From: an uncultured Lachnospiraceae bacterium
GTDB taxonomy: Bacteria; Bacillota; Clostridia; Lachnospirales; Lachnospiraceae
Direction: 5' to 3'
DNA: 64,000 nt
Assembly: GCA_902489645.1 (NCBI GenBank)
Contig: CABUAW010000004.1
Span: forward strand, 1 to 64,000
Positions 9,750-20,294 of this stretch are shown here, piece by piece. The first letter of the stretch is position 1. Each line of letters starts with the position of its first letter. The position numbers and the translations under genes are program-made. The notes beneath the pieces were generated by a model, which was not told the DNA's origin, ran no database searches, and saw nothing but the letters and a program-made list of their open reading frames with translations.

Positions 9750-11405
9750 ATGAAAAGAAGTCCATGGAAGAAGTATATGGCAGGTATTCTTGCCATCGGA
9801 ATGTTGGCTCTCCAGCCGGGGATGGCCTATGCCGAAGAAACCGAAGTGGCCGCCAGTGCCGGGGAATATACCCAGGCCCTTGATGAAAACGGGGTAATGC
9901 AGCCAATTTCAGAACAGGTTCAGGTTATGATTGCAGAAGGCCTGGTTTATATGGAGCCGGCGGCCGGATATCTCTATGAGGTGCAGAGCGGAAAAAAAGT
10001 TCATCCGGTGACCGGAACTATCATTGAGGATATTTGTGAGGTCCCGGAGAGCGCCGAGACGGAAGAAACGCCGGAGAGCGCCGAGACGGAGGAAACGCCG
10101 GAGAGCGCCGAGACGGAAGAAACACCGGAGAGCGCCAAGGCCGAAGAAACGCCGGAGAGCGCCGAGACCGAAAAAGCACCGGAGGGCGCCGAGACGGAAG
10201 AGACGCCGGAAAGCAGCAAAACAGAAAAAACGCCGGAAGACAAAGAATCTGCTAAGGAAACCGAAGAGGTTTTGGAAACGGAAAAACCGGAAGAAATTGA
10301 AGAAACCGAACAGGCCGGCCAAAAGCCAGTGGATGCTTTTGAAAGCTTTCTGGCCTCTGCCGAGTTTTCTAAAATACAGGACCGGATTCAGTATAATGTG
10401 ACGGTTCCGATTGAGGGCCTTCCGTCCTTTATCACCCAGGAAATGGTTGTCGGCGCCCTGAAGTGTCAGGATGAGATGGGATATCCGGCTTCGGTGACCA
10501 TTGCCCAGATAATTCAGGAATCCGGCTTTGGTTCTTATGGTCCCGGAGGGGATGAAAAAGAGGGACTGTCCTATCTGGCCTTTCAGTATTGCAACTTATT
10601 TGGAATAAAGGGGACGGGGACGGCCGGAAGTGTGGATATGAAGACGCTGGAAATGACCGGGGACGGCAGCCTTTATCTGACGAGTGCCGCTTTCAGGGCC
10701 TATCATACATACACGGAGGCCATTGAGGACCGGGGACGGCTGATTCAGGATTATTATTCGGACCTGATTCAGGATGTGACGGATGCCAATACATTTGCGG
10801 TGCGTATTGGAAGCCGTTGGGCGACGGATACCGGTTACGGAAAAAGCCTCATACGGCTGATGGAGACCTATGACCTTTATCGGCTGGACGACCTGACACT
10901 GAATGACTTCTCCGCAATGATTGGAAGATTTGCCAATCCATGCCCGGGGGCTGTCATAACAAGTACCTTCGGATATCGGACGTTTGACAACGCCTTCCAT
11001 AAAGGACTTGATTTGGGTACGGGTTCGGAAAATATTCCGACCTATGCCGCAGAAAGCGGAACGGTTATATTTGCGGGTTACAGCAGTTCTGCGGGAAATT
11101 ATATTATCATTGACCATGGTGACGGATTAGTAACGAAATACATGCACCATGCGGAAATTTATGTGACTGAGGGCCAGCATGTGGAAAAAGGCCAGCAGAT
11201 TGGCTTATCAGGAACGACCGGAGATTCCACCGGAAATCATCTGCATTTTCAGGTAGAAGAAAATGGGGTGGCCAAAGACCCGGCGATTTACCTTCTGGAT
11301 GAGGGAAATGGTCAGATTTTGGCGATGCATCCGGCGAAAAAGGCGGCACAGGTTCTTATGCCGATGCATTTTGAACTTTCCAGCCTTAAATTGCCGGAAA
11401 TTTAA
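9750..11405 (+). CDS. Secreted cell-wall hydrolase: glucosaminidase plus M23 endopeptidase
   Basis: This 551-residue secreted protein probably cuts peptidoglycan in two ways. It has a signal peptide (cleavage near AYA-EE, residue 28), an N-terminal region, seven 9-residue Pro/Glu-rich repeats (residues 99-161), then a glucosaminidase-like domain (about 225-385, with candidate catalytic Glu257 in IIQESGFGSYG). A LytM/M23 metallopeptidase domain follows (about 405-525), with zinc-site residues His417 and Asp421 (HKGLDLG) and HLH at 497-499. The repeats act as a charged spacer. ATG 9750 follows AGGAGG. It is set off from the exporter operon by only 17 bases, so co-transcription is possible. Confidence 0.87.
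   Translation: MKRSPWKKYMAGILAIGMLALQPGMAYAEETEVAASAGEYTQALDENGVMQPISEQVQVMIAEGLVYMEPAAGYLYEVQSGKKVHPVTGTIIEDICEVPESAETEETPESAETEETPESAETEETPESAKAEETPESAETEKAPEGAETEETPESSKTEKTPEDKESAKETEEVLETEKPEEIEETEQAGQKPVDAFESFLASAEFSKIQDRIQYNVTVPIEGLPSFITQEMVVGALKCQDEMGYPASVTIAQIIQESGFGSYGPGGDEKEGLSYLAFQYCNLFGIKGTGTAGSVDMKTLEMTGDGSLYLTSAAFRAYHTYTEAIEDRGRLIQDYYSDLIQDVTDANTFAVRIGSRWATDTGYGKSLIRLMETYDLYRLDDLTLNDFSAMIGRFANPCPGAVITSTFGYRTFDNAFHKGLDLGTGSENIPTYAAESGTVIFAGYSSSAGNYIIIDHGDGLVTKYMHHAEIYVTEGQHVEKGQQIGLSGTTGDSTGNHLHFQVEENGVAKDPAIYLLDEGNGQILAMHPAKKAAQVLMPMHFELSSLKLPEI
10044..10232 (+). repeat. 27-bp tandem repeat inside the hydrolase gene (7 copies)
   Basis: Seven tandem 27-base units encode variants of PESAETEET. 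The first three are almost identical in DNA and the last ones have diverged (PESAKAEET, PESAETEKA, PEGAETEET, PESSKTEKT). The array is coding and in frame, so copy-number change would alter linker length by nine residues without shifting the frame. Confidence 0.9.
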
Positions 11406-11442
11406 AGTAGAGATAAATGTAAATAAAACTTCTTTTTTAAAA

Positions 11443-11479
11443 AACCCCGACGGTTCATTGTTGAAAATCCGTCGGGGTT
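11443..11479 (-). terminator. Terminator for gdhA, possibly bidirectional
   Basis: An 11-bp stem (AACCCCGACGG with CCGTCGGGGTT) lies between two convergent genes. On the minus strand it is followed by a run of six T, so it is a good gdhA terminator. On the plus strand the tail is only TTGTTGTT, so it may also stop hydrolase transcripts, less efficiently. Confidence 0.85.
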
Positions 11480-11502
11480 GTTGTTAAAAATAAATGATTC
11501 AA

Positions 11503-12861
<1,359 letters not shown>

Positions 12862-12878
12862 TTAAATTTTAGTGCAAT

Positions 12879-12907
12879 TATAGTATAGATTTTTTGGAAA
12901 TTCAATA
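12879..12907 (-). promoter_or_regulatory. gdhA promoter
   Basis: On the minus strand, -35 TTGAAT (12902-12907) and -10 TATAAT (12879-12884) are separated by exactly 17 bases, about 45 bases upstream of the gdhA start. Confidence 0.8.
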
Positions 12908-13004
12908 CTTTAATGGAATAAAATTGAAAAAAATGTAAAACGAAGTATTAAATAATACATCGTGTATTGATTCGTATTGAAAAGTCGAAAATTGCGAAAA
13001 ATTT

Positions 13005-13035
13005 TGCTTTATTTATTGATATTTTAGTGTATAAT
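13005..13035 (+). promoter_or_regulatory. Probable rho promoter
   Basis: A perfect -10 TATAAT (13030-13035) with a fair -35 TTGCTT (13005-13010) at a long 19-base spacing. It leaves a leader of about 75 bases before rho. The rest of the gdhA-rho gap (12835-13114) is AT-rich, and I see no other clear signal in it. Confidence 0.55.
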
Positions 13036-13114
13036 GAAAATATCTGCAAGCGCATCTAATTTTAATTTTCCCAGAAAGTAGAAAGAATATGTACATAATT
13101 TAAGGAGGATACTT

Positions 13115-14551
13115 ATGAACGAAAAGTACGCAACTTTGTCGCTGGTTCAATTAAAAGAACTGGCAAAATCACAGGGTGTAAAAAATGTATCCACAATGAG
13201 AAAAGCGCAGCTGGTTCAACTGATGGCTGAACTGGAAGAAAAATATAATAAAGAAAAAAGCGAGAACCGTGAGGATAAGAAGAGCGAAAGCCGTGAGGAT
13301 AAGAAGGGCGAGAATCGTGAAGATAAGAAGAGCGAGAGCAGCGAAGAAAAGAAGGGCGAACATCCGGCAGAACCGGCCGGGGACGGGAACGACACCCGTA
13401 TGGACAGTTCCCTTGAAGCCTTAGACAGCGGTCAGATAGCCCACGGAATATTGGAGGTGTTGTCCGACGGTTATGGCTTCATCCGGTGTGAAAATTATCT
13501 GCCGGGACCGAATGACGTTTATGTCTCACCGGCCCAGATTCGGCGTTTTAATATGAAAACCGGTGATATTATCGCAGGAAATATCCGGGTAAAAACTCAG
13601 AATGAAAAGTTCAGCGCATTGCTGTATGTAAAATCTGTCAATGGATTTCATCCGGGGGAAGCTACCCGGCGTATGAATTTTGAAGATATGACGCCGATTT
13701 TCCCGAAAGACAGGATTCGGCTTGAAACGGTACGCTCCAGTGTACCGATGCGGATTATGGACCTGGTATCCCCGATTGGCAAGGGGCAGCGAGGGATGAT
13801 TGTGGCGCCGCCGAAAACGGGAAAGACAACATTGTTAAAGCAGATTGCAAAAGCGGTAACGGCCAATCATCCGGATATGAATCTGATTATTTTGCTGATT
13901 GACGAGCGGCCGGAGGAAGTGACAGATATTCGGGAGTCGATTATCGGTAAAAATGTGGAGGTTATCTATTCAACCTTTGACGAACTGCCGGAGCATCACA
14001 AACGGGTATCCGAGATGGTACTTGAGCGGGCGAAACGCCTGGTGGAACACAAAAAGGATGTGGTTATCCTTTTGGACAGCATTACACGTCTGGCCAGGGC
14101 CTACAATCTGACCGTTCCGCCAAGCGGGCGGACACTGTCCGGCGGTCTTGACCCGGCGGCGCTATATATGCCGAAGAAATTTTTTGGAGCGGCCCGGAAT
14201 ATGAGGGAAGGCGGAAGCCTGACCGTTCTTGCAACGGCCCTTGTGGAGACCGGAAGCAAGATGGACGATGTTGTTTATGAAGAATTTAAGGGCACGGGCA
14301 ATATGGAGTTGGTGCTTGACCGAAAGCTTTCGGAAAAGCGGATTTTCCCGGCCGTGGATATTGCACGTTCCGGAACGCGGCGGGAGGAATTGCTTCTGTC
14401 CAGAGAAGAGCTGGACGCCTCTTATGCGATGCGTAAAGCCCTGAACGGCATGAAATCCGATGAGGCTTTGGAGCGGATTCTTGATATGTTTATGCACACC
14501 GAGGATAATAAAGCCTTTGTTTCCATGATGAAACGGACAAAGATATTTTGA
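13115..14551 (+). CDS. rho: Transcription termination factor Rho
   Basis: This is a hexameric RNA helicase that ends transcription at Rho-dependent sites. The 478-residue protein has the N-terminal helical Rho_N domain (1-45), a charged insert of four 8-residue repeats (49-80), a cold-shock RNA-binding domain (about 100-165, with [10 protein letters not shown]), and the RecA-type ATPase core. Walker A is [11 protein letters not shown], and the segments [22 protein letters not shown] and SGGLDPAAL are family landmarks. The insert makes it longer than the 419-residue E. coli protein. The start at 13115 follows TAAGGAGG. rpmE follows but has its own promoter. Confidence 0.97.
   Translation: MNEKYATLSLVQLKELAKSQGVKNVSTMRKAQLVQLMAELEEKYNKEKSENREDKKSESREDKKGENREDKKSESSEEKKGEHPAEPAGDGNDTRMDSSLEALDSGQIAHGILEVLSDGYGFIRCENYLPGPNDVYVSPAQIRRFNMKTGDIIAGNIRVKTQNEKFSALLYVKSVNGFHPGEATRRMNFEDMTPIFPKDRIRLETVRSSVPMRIMDLVSPIGKGQRGMIVAPPKTGKTTLLKQIAKAVTANHPDMNLIILLIDERPEEVTDIRESIIGKNVEVIYSTFDELPEHHKRVSEMVLERAKRLVEHKKDVVILLDSITRLARAYNLTVPPSGRTLSGGLDPAALYMPKKFFGAARNMREGGSLTVLATALVETGSKMDDVVYEEFKGTGNMELVLDRKLSEKRIFPAVDIARSGTRREELLLSREELDASYAMRKALNGMKSDEALERILDMFMHTEDNKAFVSMMKRTKIF
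13259..13354 (+). repeat. 24-bp tandem repeat in rho (4 copies)
   Basis: Four in-frame 24-base units encode [24 protein letters not shown] and SESSEEKK between the Rho N-terminal domain and the RNA-binding domain. The unit is highly charged and probably disordered. Confidence 0.88.
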
Positions 14552-14606
14552 CGGAAAGAAGCGGATATTTAATGCAGATTTTCGTTAAAGAATTTTGAAA
14601 AAAAGC

Positions 14607-14635
14607 TTGAAAGCAGAGAACAACCATGCTATAAT
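14607..14635 (+). promoter_or_regulatory. rpmE promoter
   Basis: -35 TTGAAA (14607-14612) and -10 TATAAT (14630-14635) are spaced 17 bases. The segment TATAATGAGAAAG recurs at 14686-14698, just before the ribosome site, so the leader holds a 13-base direct repeat of the -10 region. Confidence 0.75.
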
Positions 14636-14717
14636 GAGAAAGCTGTTTTTATAATGAAAAAAATTGATTCGTCAGTTTTATAATTTATAATGAGAAAGTT
14701 TGAGCGAGGTGAAAAAC

Positions 14718-14924
14718 ATGAGAGAAGGAATTCATCCAAAATATTATCAGGCAAAAGTAACTTGCAACTGCGGTAATGAATTTGTAACCGGTTCAACAAA
14801 ACCAGAAATTCACGTAGAAATTTGTTCTAAATGCCATTCTTTCTATACAGGTCAGCAGAAAGCTGTTGCAGCTCGTGGCCGTATTGATAAATTCAATCGT
14901 AAGTATGGTATTACTCAGGAATAA
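14718..14924 (+). CDS. rpmE: Ribosomal protein bL31, zinc-binding form
   Basis: This is a 50S subunit protein of 68 residues. It carries the CxC...CxxC zinc ligands (CNCGNEF and [10 protein letters not shown]), marking the zinc-containing L31 type. An in-frame TTG at 14700 would add six residues, but ATG 14718 behind GAGGTG is the standard start ([10 protein letters not shown]). Codon use is biased toward the set seen in highly expressed genes here (GTA, GCT, AAA). It has its own promoter and terminator. Confidence 0.96.
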   Translation: MREGIHPKYYQAKVTCNCGNEFVTGSTKPEIHVEICSKCHSFYTGQQKAVAARGRIDKFNRKYGITQE

Positions 14925-14941
14925 GAGGAATGTTACAGGTA

Positions 14942-14975
14942 AGGTTGAGGTTTTTTTAAAATCTCAACCTATTTT
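14942..14975 (+). terminator. rpmE terminator
   Basis: An 8-bp stem (AGGTTGAG with CTCAACCT) with a 13-base AT loop is followed by ATTTTT, 17 bases after the rpmE stop. Confidence 0.8.
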
Positions 14976-14994
14976 TCTATAGAGGTATGACATT

Positions 14995-15951
14995 ATGAAA
15001 TATGCAAATATTGGCGGACAGGCTGTTATGGAGGGAATTATGATGCGTCATAAAGACCGGTATGCAGTTGCTGTCCGTAAAGAAAACCATGAAATCGAAG
15101 TAAAGTCAGATACGCATGTCAGCTATGGACAGAGGTTTCATGTTTCCGGGATACCTATTGTCCGCGGCGCATTTGCCTTTGTAGATTCCCTTGTCCTTGG
15201 AATGACGACGCTGACCTGGTCCGCTTCTTTTTTTGAAGAAGAACCGGCGCAGACGCCTGCGGACGGAGGAAAGAAACATCCGGCAGCGGCTCCGGACGGG
15301 GAGAAGGAAAAAGCTTCGGACAAGCTGTTTATGGCGTTGACGGTGGTGCTTTCCCTGGCATTGTCTATCGGTTTATTTATGGTACTGCCCTTTTTTATTT
15401 CCGATATATTCCGCCGGGTCACAGATTCCAGCCTGGTTCTTGGGGTGATTGAGGGTCTTGTCCGGCTGATGATTTTTATTGCCTATATTGTACTGATTTC
15501 CAGAATGAAGGATATACAGCGGCTCTTTATGTATCATGGCGCAGAGCATAAAACAATTAACTGCATTGAGCATGGAGAGAAACTGACGCCGGAGAATGCG
15601 GCCAGGTATTCAAGATTTCATAAACGCTGCGGGACAAGCTTCCTGTTTATTGTCATGTTTGTGAGTATCGTATTCTTTTTGCTCTTTTTCCAGATTTTTC
15701 CGATGGAGAGCATGGTCTTAAAGGTCGTTTGCCGTATATTGATGGTGCCGGTTATCGCCGGAGTGTCCTATGAGATTATCCAGTGGGCCGGACGTCATGA
15801 TTCCGGATTGGTGTGCCTGGTCAGCAAGCCGGGCTTCTGGATGCAGAAATTTACGACAAAGGAACCGGATTTGGAAATGCTTGAAGTAGCCATTGCGTCC
15901 ATCGAGGCGATTTATGACTGGCGGGAGTTTCAGAAGGAATTGACAGAGTGA
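14995..15951 (+). CDS. DUF1385 (YqhQ-like) membrane protein
   Basis: This is a 318-residue member of the DUF1385 family, recognised by the N-terminal YANIGGQAVMEGIMMRHK and the internal YHGAEHKTINCIEHGE and RFHKRCGTSF segments. It has four to five hydrophobic helices. The conserved His/Cys motifs suggest metal or cofactor binding, but the function is not known. An extra linker (residues about 82-105) carries Pro/Ala/Lys-rich sequence. It sits directly upstream of prmC with an overlap at 15948, a common order in Clostridia, so it is probably co-expressed with the release-factor genes. Confidence 0.85.
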   Translation: MKYANIGGQAVMEGIMMRHKDRYAVAVRKENHEIEVKSDTHVSYGQRFHVSGIPIVRGAFAFVDSLVLGMTTLTWSASFFEEEPAQTPADGGKKHPAAAPDGEKEKASDKLFMALTVVLSLALSIGLFMVLPFFISDIFRRVTDSSLVLGVIEGLVRLMIFIAYIVLISRMKDIQRLFMYHGAEHKTINCIEHGEKLTPENAARYSRFHKRCGTSFLFIVMFVSIVFFLLFFQIFPMESMVLKVVCRILMVPVIAGVSYEIIQWAGRHDSGLVCLVSKPGFWMQKFTTKEPDLEMLEVAIASIEAIYDWREFQKELTE

Positions 15952-16811
15952 AAACATTAAGACAATTACTAAAAGAAGGCGAGCAGCGCCTTCTGGAAAA
16001 TCAGATTGAAAACAGTACCATGGAAGCGCGGTATCTGTTAGAATATATTTGTGATTTGAATTGGGCCCAGTATCTTTTACAGGCGGATACGGAGGCCGAC
16101 CCACAGGAAGAGCGGCGTTATCAGGAAGCGGTAAAGCGCCGGTGTACCCATTATCCGTTACAGTACATTTTAGGTACGGCGGGGTTTATGGGGCTGGAAT
16201 TTATGGTCAATGAGGCCGTACTCATTCCGAGAATGGATACGGAAGTGCTTGTTGAGACGGTGCTTAAAGCGGCAGATATTCCGGGAGGCAAGCTTTTGGA
16301 TATGTGTACCGGTTCGGGATGTATTCTTATCAGCCTGATGGCTTTGGGGCGCTACGGCCGGGGCGTTGGCGTGGATATTTCCGAAGACGCTTTGAGGGTT
16401 GCCCGGATGAATGGCATATTTAACCGGGAAAACTGGGAAAAAAACGGCCGGGGAGCCAACGATGTTTTATGGCTGCAGAGCAATCTGTTTGAGAAGGTCA
16501 GCGGTCGGTTTGACGTCATCGTATCGAATCCGCCTTATATTCCGGCGGCGGTGATTGAGACGCTGATGCCGGAAGTGAAAAATTTTGAACCGAGAATGGC
16601 CCTGGAGGGGGCCGACGGGGGACTGGAATTTTATAAGAAAATTTCTGAGGCGGCGGCGGAATATTTAAATCCGGAGGGATGGCTCTTCTTTGAGATTGGC
16701 TGTGAACAGGCGGAAGCAGTTTCAGAAATTTTATCAGAAAATGGATTCCGGGATATACATACGGTCAGAGATTTGGCCGGTTTGGACCGGGTGGTTTATG
16801 GAAGAAGATAG
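15948..16811 (+). CDS. prmC: Release factor glutamine methyltransferase
   Basis: PrmC methylates the glutamine of the GGQ motif of release factors using S-adenosylmethionine. The 287-residue protein has an N-terminal helical domain and a Rossmann methyltransferase domain, with LDMCTGSGCILISL (SAM-binding) near residue 115 and the catalytic NPPYIP near 195. Translation starts at GTG 15948, overlapping the DUF1385 stop. Its substrate gene prfA follows 21 bases downstream, a classic functional pair. Confidence 0.95.
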   Translation: MKTLRQLLKEGEQRLLENQIENSTMEARYLLEYICDLNWAQYLLQADTEADPQEERRYQEAVKRRCTHYPLQYILGTAGFMGLEFMVNEAVLIPRMDTEVLVETVLKAADIPGGKLLDMCTGSGCILISLMALGRYGRGVGVDISEDALRVARMNGIFNRENWEKNGRGANDVLWLQSNLFEKVSGRFDVIVSNPPYIPAAVIETLMPEVKNFEPRMALEGADGGLEFYKKISEAAAEYLNPEGWLFFEIGCEQAEAVSEILSENGFRDIHTVRDLAGLDRVVYGRR

Positions 16812-16832
16812 AAATCAATTGGAGGAAAAATT

Positions 16833-17909
16833 ATGTTTGACAGATTAGACGATATTTTAATCCGTTATCAGCAGGTAATGGAGGAATTGAACGACCCGGA
16901 GGTGGTCAATGACCAGCCGAGGTTTCGTAAGCTGATGAAAGAACAGAATGACCTGGCTCCAATCGTGGAAAAATATACGGAATATAAGCAGGAAAAACAG
17001 AATGTGGAAGACAGCCTGGAGCTTTTGGAGATGGAGAGCGACGAGGAGATGCGGGAGCTTGCCAAGGAAGAGATGGCCGAATCCAAGAAACGCATCGGGG
17101 AAATTGAGCAGGAATTGAAGATTCTGCTCATTCCAAAGGACCCGATGGATGAGAAAAACGTTATTGTTGAAATACGTGCCGGAGCCGGCGGTGACGAAGC
17201 GGCTCTGTTTGCGGCGGAATTGTTCCGGATGTATTCCAAATATGCGGAAAAACAGCGCTGGAAAATTGACATGATGAGCGTGAACGAGAGCGGCATCGGC
17301 GGTTTTAAAGAGGTTGTATTTATGATTAGCGGCGGCGGCGTCTATTCCCGGCTGAAATTTGAGAGCGGTGTACACCGTGTACAGCGAGTGCCGGAAACCG
17401 AATCCGGCGGCCGTATTCATACGTCCACAGTGACGGTCGCCATCATGCCGGAAGCGGAAGAGGTCGATGTCCAGTTGGATATGAACGATGTGCGTATCGA
17501 TGTGTTCCGTGCCTCCGGTAACGGCGGACAGTGCGTCAATACCACGGATTCTGCGGTGCGTATCACCCACATTCCGACGGGTATTGTGATTTCCTGTCAG
17601 GATGAGAAATCCCAGTTAAAGAATAAAGATAAGGGCTTGAAGGTCCTTCGTTCCAGATTATATGATTTGGAGTTGGAAAAGAAGAAAAAAGAAGAAGCTG
17701 CCAACCGCAAAAACCAGGTTGGAACAGGGGACCGCTCCGAGAAGATTCGTACATACAACTTCCCGCAGGGACGGTGTACGGACCACCGGATTAAATTGAC
17801 ATTACACCGTCTGGACGATATTTTGAACGGTGATTTAGATGAAATCATTGACAGCCTGATTGCAGCAGACCAGGCCGCCAAGCTGAGTAACATGGAGGAA
17901 GAAGGTTAA
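16833..17909 (+). CDS. prfA: Peptide chain release factor 1
   Basis: RF1 reads UAA and UAG and releases the finished peptide. At 358 residues it has normal length. The codon-recognition domain is followed by the GGQ motif in [17 protein letters not shown] (about residue 230), with Cys where many species have His after GGQ. ATG 16833 follows TTGGAGG. It is part of the DUF1385-prmC-prfA run and is followed five bases later by an aminotransferase gene. An RF1 matters here because carB contains an in-frame UAA. Confidence 0.97.
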   Translation: MFDRLDDILIRYQQVMEELNDPEVVNDQPRFRKLMKEQNDLAPIVEKYTEYKQEKQNVEDSLELLEMESDEEMRELAKEEMAESKKRIGEIEQELKILLIPKDPMDEKNVIVEIRAGAGGDEAALFAAELFRMYSKYAEKQRWKIDMMSVNESGIGGFKEVVFMISGGGVYSRLKFESGVHRVQRVPETESGGRIHTSTVTVAIMPEAEEVDVQLDMNDVRIDVFRASGNGGQCVNTTDSAVRITHIPTGIVISCQDEKSQLKNKDKGLKVLRSRLYDLELEKKKKEEAANRKNQVGTGDRSEKIRTYNFPQGRCTDHRIKLTLHRLDDILNGDLDEIIDSLIAADQAAKLSNMEEEG

Positions 17910-17914
17910 ATCAA

Positions 17915-19120
17915 ATGATATCGAAAAGCATGACACAGTTGGTTCAGGGGAATTCGGTCATCCGGGCTTTATTTGAAGAAGGCAAGGAGATGGCCAGAGA
18001 GATAGGCGCGGAAAATGTTTATGATTTCAGTCTCGGCAATCCGAGCGTTCCGGCGCCGGAGGCCGTGCGGACATCTATGAAACAGATTCTGGACGGAGGT
18101 AATTCTCTGTATGTTCACGGTTACATGAGCAATGCGGGCTATGAAGAGGTTCGGGAGGCTGTGGCCGCATCTTTAAATGAACGGTTTGGCACAGACTTTG
18201 ACTGGACGGGAATACTTATGACTGTGGGAGCCGCCGGGGGCTTAAATGTGGTGTTAAGAACGATTCTGGACCCGGGCGATGAGGTGATTTGTTTTGCGCC
18301 GTTTTTCGGGGAATATACCAATTATGTGCATAATTATCAGGGAAATCTGATAGTCATTCCGCCGAATCCGCCGACATTCCAGCCAAATGTGGCGATACTG
18401 GCCGAAAGGATTACGGAGAAAACGAAAGCTCTGATTCTCAATAATCCGAATAATCCGACGGGCGTTGTCTATTCTGCGGAAACGCTGGATAGATTACAGA
18501 CGATTTTGGCGGAGGCTGAAAAACGCATCGGTCATTCCATCTATGTAATTTCCGATGAACCGTATCGGGAGCTGGTTTACGACGGCGTGGAAGTGCCGTT
18601 TATGACAAAGCATATCCGCAACTGCATTATCGGCTATTCCTTCAGCAAATCCCTTTCCCTTCCGGGCGAGCGGATTGGTTATCTGGCCGTGCCGAAGGAA
18701 GCGGATGATTATCAGGAGCTTGTGGAGGGACTGGCGATTGCCAACCGGGTGCTTGGATTCGTCAATGCGCCGTCGCTGCAGCAGTTGATGATTAAGGACT
18801 GCCTGAACGAGCAGACCGATGTGGCGGCTTATGACAGAAATAGAAAGTATTTATATAAAGCTCTGACTAAGCTGGGCTTTGATTGCGTCAAGCCGGAGGG
18901 GGCATTTTATCTTTTTGTAAAATCTCCGGTAACCGATGAAAGGCTATTTGTTGCCGAGGCAAAGAAGCATCATCTGCTGCTTGTGCCGGCTTCCAGCTTT
19001 GGATGCCCGGGGTATGTGCGGATTGCCTACTGCGTGTCCTATGAGATGATTGAGCGTTCCATGCCGGCTTTTAAGGCGCTGGCCGGAACATATTTTGACG
19101 GAATAAATGACTTGAAATGA
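17915..19120 (+). CDS. PLP-dependent aminotransferase, class I/II
   Basis: This is a fold-type I aminotransferase of 401 residues. The PLP-anchoring lysine lies in SFSKSLSLPGERIGYL (about residue 246) and the Asn/Asp ligands in NNPNNPTGVVY and ISDEPYREL. It is most like the aspartate/aromatic aminotransferase group; the exact amino donor cannot be read from the sequence. ATG 17915 follows AGAAGG at the end of prfA. The next gene is a second aminotransferase overlapping or nearly overlapping it, so the two are co-transcribed. Confidence 0.88.
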   Translation: MISKSMTQLVQGNSVIRALFEEGKEMAREIGAENVYDFSLGNPSVPAPEAVRTSMKQILDGGNSLYVHGYMSNAGYEEVREAVAASLNERFGTDFDWTGILMTVGAAGGLNVVLRTILDPGDEVICFAPFFGEYTNYVHNYQGNLIVIPPNPPTFQPNVAILAERITEKTKALILNNPNNPTGVVYSAETLDRLQTILAEAEKRIGHSIYVISDEPYRELVYDGVEVPFMTKHIRNCIIGYSFSKSLSLPGERIGYLAVPKEADDYQELVEGLAIANRVLGFVNAPSLQQLMIKDCLNEQTDVAAYDRNRKYLYKALTKLGFDCVKPEGAFYLFVKSPVTDERLFVAEAKKHHLLLVPASSFGCPGYVRIAYCVSYEMIERSMPAFKALAGTYFDGINDLK

Positions 19121-19137
19121 GAGAGGTTGTGATACGG

Positions 19138-20193
19138 ATGAAGACATGGAGAGATTATGTGCGTCGGGTGGTTCCCTATACACCGGGCGAGCAGCCAAAT
19201 AAGCCGGAAATGATAAAGTTAAATACCAATGAAAACCCTTATCCTCCGGCGCCGGGAGTAATTCAGAAGGCCAAACATCTGGAAACAGACAGGCTCCGGC
19301 TTTACCCGGACCCGACGGCCGGTGTGCTGACGGAAGCCCTGGCTGAATTTTACCATGTGAAACCGGAACAGGTATTTGTCGGCGTGGGTTCTGACGATGT
19401 GTTGGCAATGGCCTTCCAGACCTTTTTTAATAGTGATAAACCGATATTTTTCCCGGATATTACCTATTCCTTTTATCCGGTATGGGCGGATGCCTTTAAG
19501 ATTCCTTATAAGACGCAGGCTCTGGATGAAAATTTCCATATCCGAAAAGAGGATTATTATGCCGAAAACGGCGGCGTGATATTTCCGAATCCGAATGCGC
19601 CGACCTCCGTGTACGAGGACCTGGATTTTATTGAGGATATTTTGAAACATAATCGCGATGTACTTGTTATTATTGATGAAGCCTACATCGATTTCGGCGG
19701 AAAATCTGCACTGGAGCTGGTTGAAACATACGATAACCTGCTTGTCGTACAGACCTTTTCCAAATCCCGCTCTATGGCGGGCATGCGGATTGGCTATGCC
19801 ATCGGCAATACAGAATTGATTCAGGCGCTGAATGATTTTAAATATTCCTTCAATTCTTATACAATGAATCAGACGTCGCTGGTTCTCGGGGCCGAGGCCG
19901 TAAAAGACAGAGACTATTTTGAAGAATGTACCGGCAAAATTATCCGTACGCGGACCTGGGCTGCCGAAGCGTTGAAGGCGCTCGGATTTGAATTTAATGA
20001 GCCGTGGGCGAATTTTATTTTTGCAACGCATCCGTCATATCCGGCCAGAGAATTATTTGAGGCATTGCGGAAGGAAAACATTTATGTGCGGTATTTTAAT
20101 CTGCCGAGAATTGATAATTATTTGAGAATTACGGTGGGTACCGATTCGGAGATGGAAACGCTGATTCATTTTCTTAAAGAGTACGTTAAATAG
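19138..20193 (+). CDS. hisC: Histidinol-phosphate aminotransferase-like enzyme
   Basis: This PLP enzyme of the HisC group converts imidazole-acetol phosphate to histidinol phosphate, or acts on a related keto acid. The N-terminal MIKLNTNENPYPP is the HisC hallmark, and the PLP lysine is in TFSKSRSMAGMRIGYA. ATG 19138 gives the usual family N terminus (MKTWRDYVRRVVPYTPGEQP) behind GAGAGG; an in-frame ATG at 19117 that overlaps the previous stop would add seven residues. No other histidine-pathway genes are nearby, so a role with another substrate is possible. A strong terminator follows at once. Confidence 0.82.
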   Translation: MKTWRDYVRRVVPYTPGEQPNKPEMIKLNTNENPYPPAPGVIQKAKHLETDRLRLYPDPTAGVLTEALAEFYHVKPEQVFVGVGSDDVLAMAFQTFFNSDKPIFFPDITYSFYPVWADAFKIPYKTQALDENFHIRKEDYYAENGGVIFPNPNAPTSVYEDLDFIEDILKHNRDVLVIIDEAYIDFGGKSALELVETYDNLLVVQTFSKSRSMAGMRIGYAIGNTELIQALNDFKYSFNSYTMNQTSLVLGAEAVKDRDYFEECTGKIIRTRTWAAEALKALGFEFNEPWANFIFATHPSYPARELFEALRKENIYVRYFNLPRIDNYLRITVGTDSEMETLIHFLKEYVK

Positions 20194-20202
20194 AAATGCT
20201 GG

Positions 20203-20239
20203 AATCCTCTCAACGGCAAAGGGTTGGGAGGATTTTTTA
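20203..20239 (+). terminator. Terminator after hisC
   Basis: A 12-bp stem (AATCCTCTCAAC with GTTGGGAGGATT, one G-U pair) and a 9-base loop are followed by TTTTT. The helicase reading frame is open across this hairpin, which argues that its true start lies downstream. Confidence 0.9.
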
Positions 20240-20294
20240 TGAAATTTCGGCGCCGAAAGCCGGAACAGGACTTCATCAAACGGAGGTGAGCGGT

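Noticed and set aside
10024..10401. Arg/Lys-rich plus-strand frame and matching minus-strand frames over the 27-bp repeats
   Set aside because: They are off-frame readings of the coding repeats; repetitive DNA keeps all frames open.
16857..17570. Long minus-strand open frame opposite prfA
   Set aside because: It is antisense to a strongly conserved RF1 gene, has no ribosome site and its His/Phe/Leu-rich translation is the mirror of a GC-rich coding strand.
20196..20294. Upstream extension of the helicase reading frame
   Set aside because: It overlaps the hisC terminator and lacks a ribosome site, whereas GTG 20295 has a perfect one.
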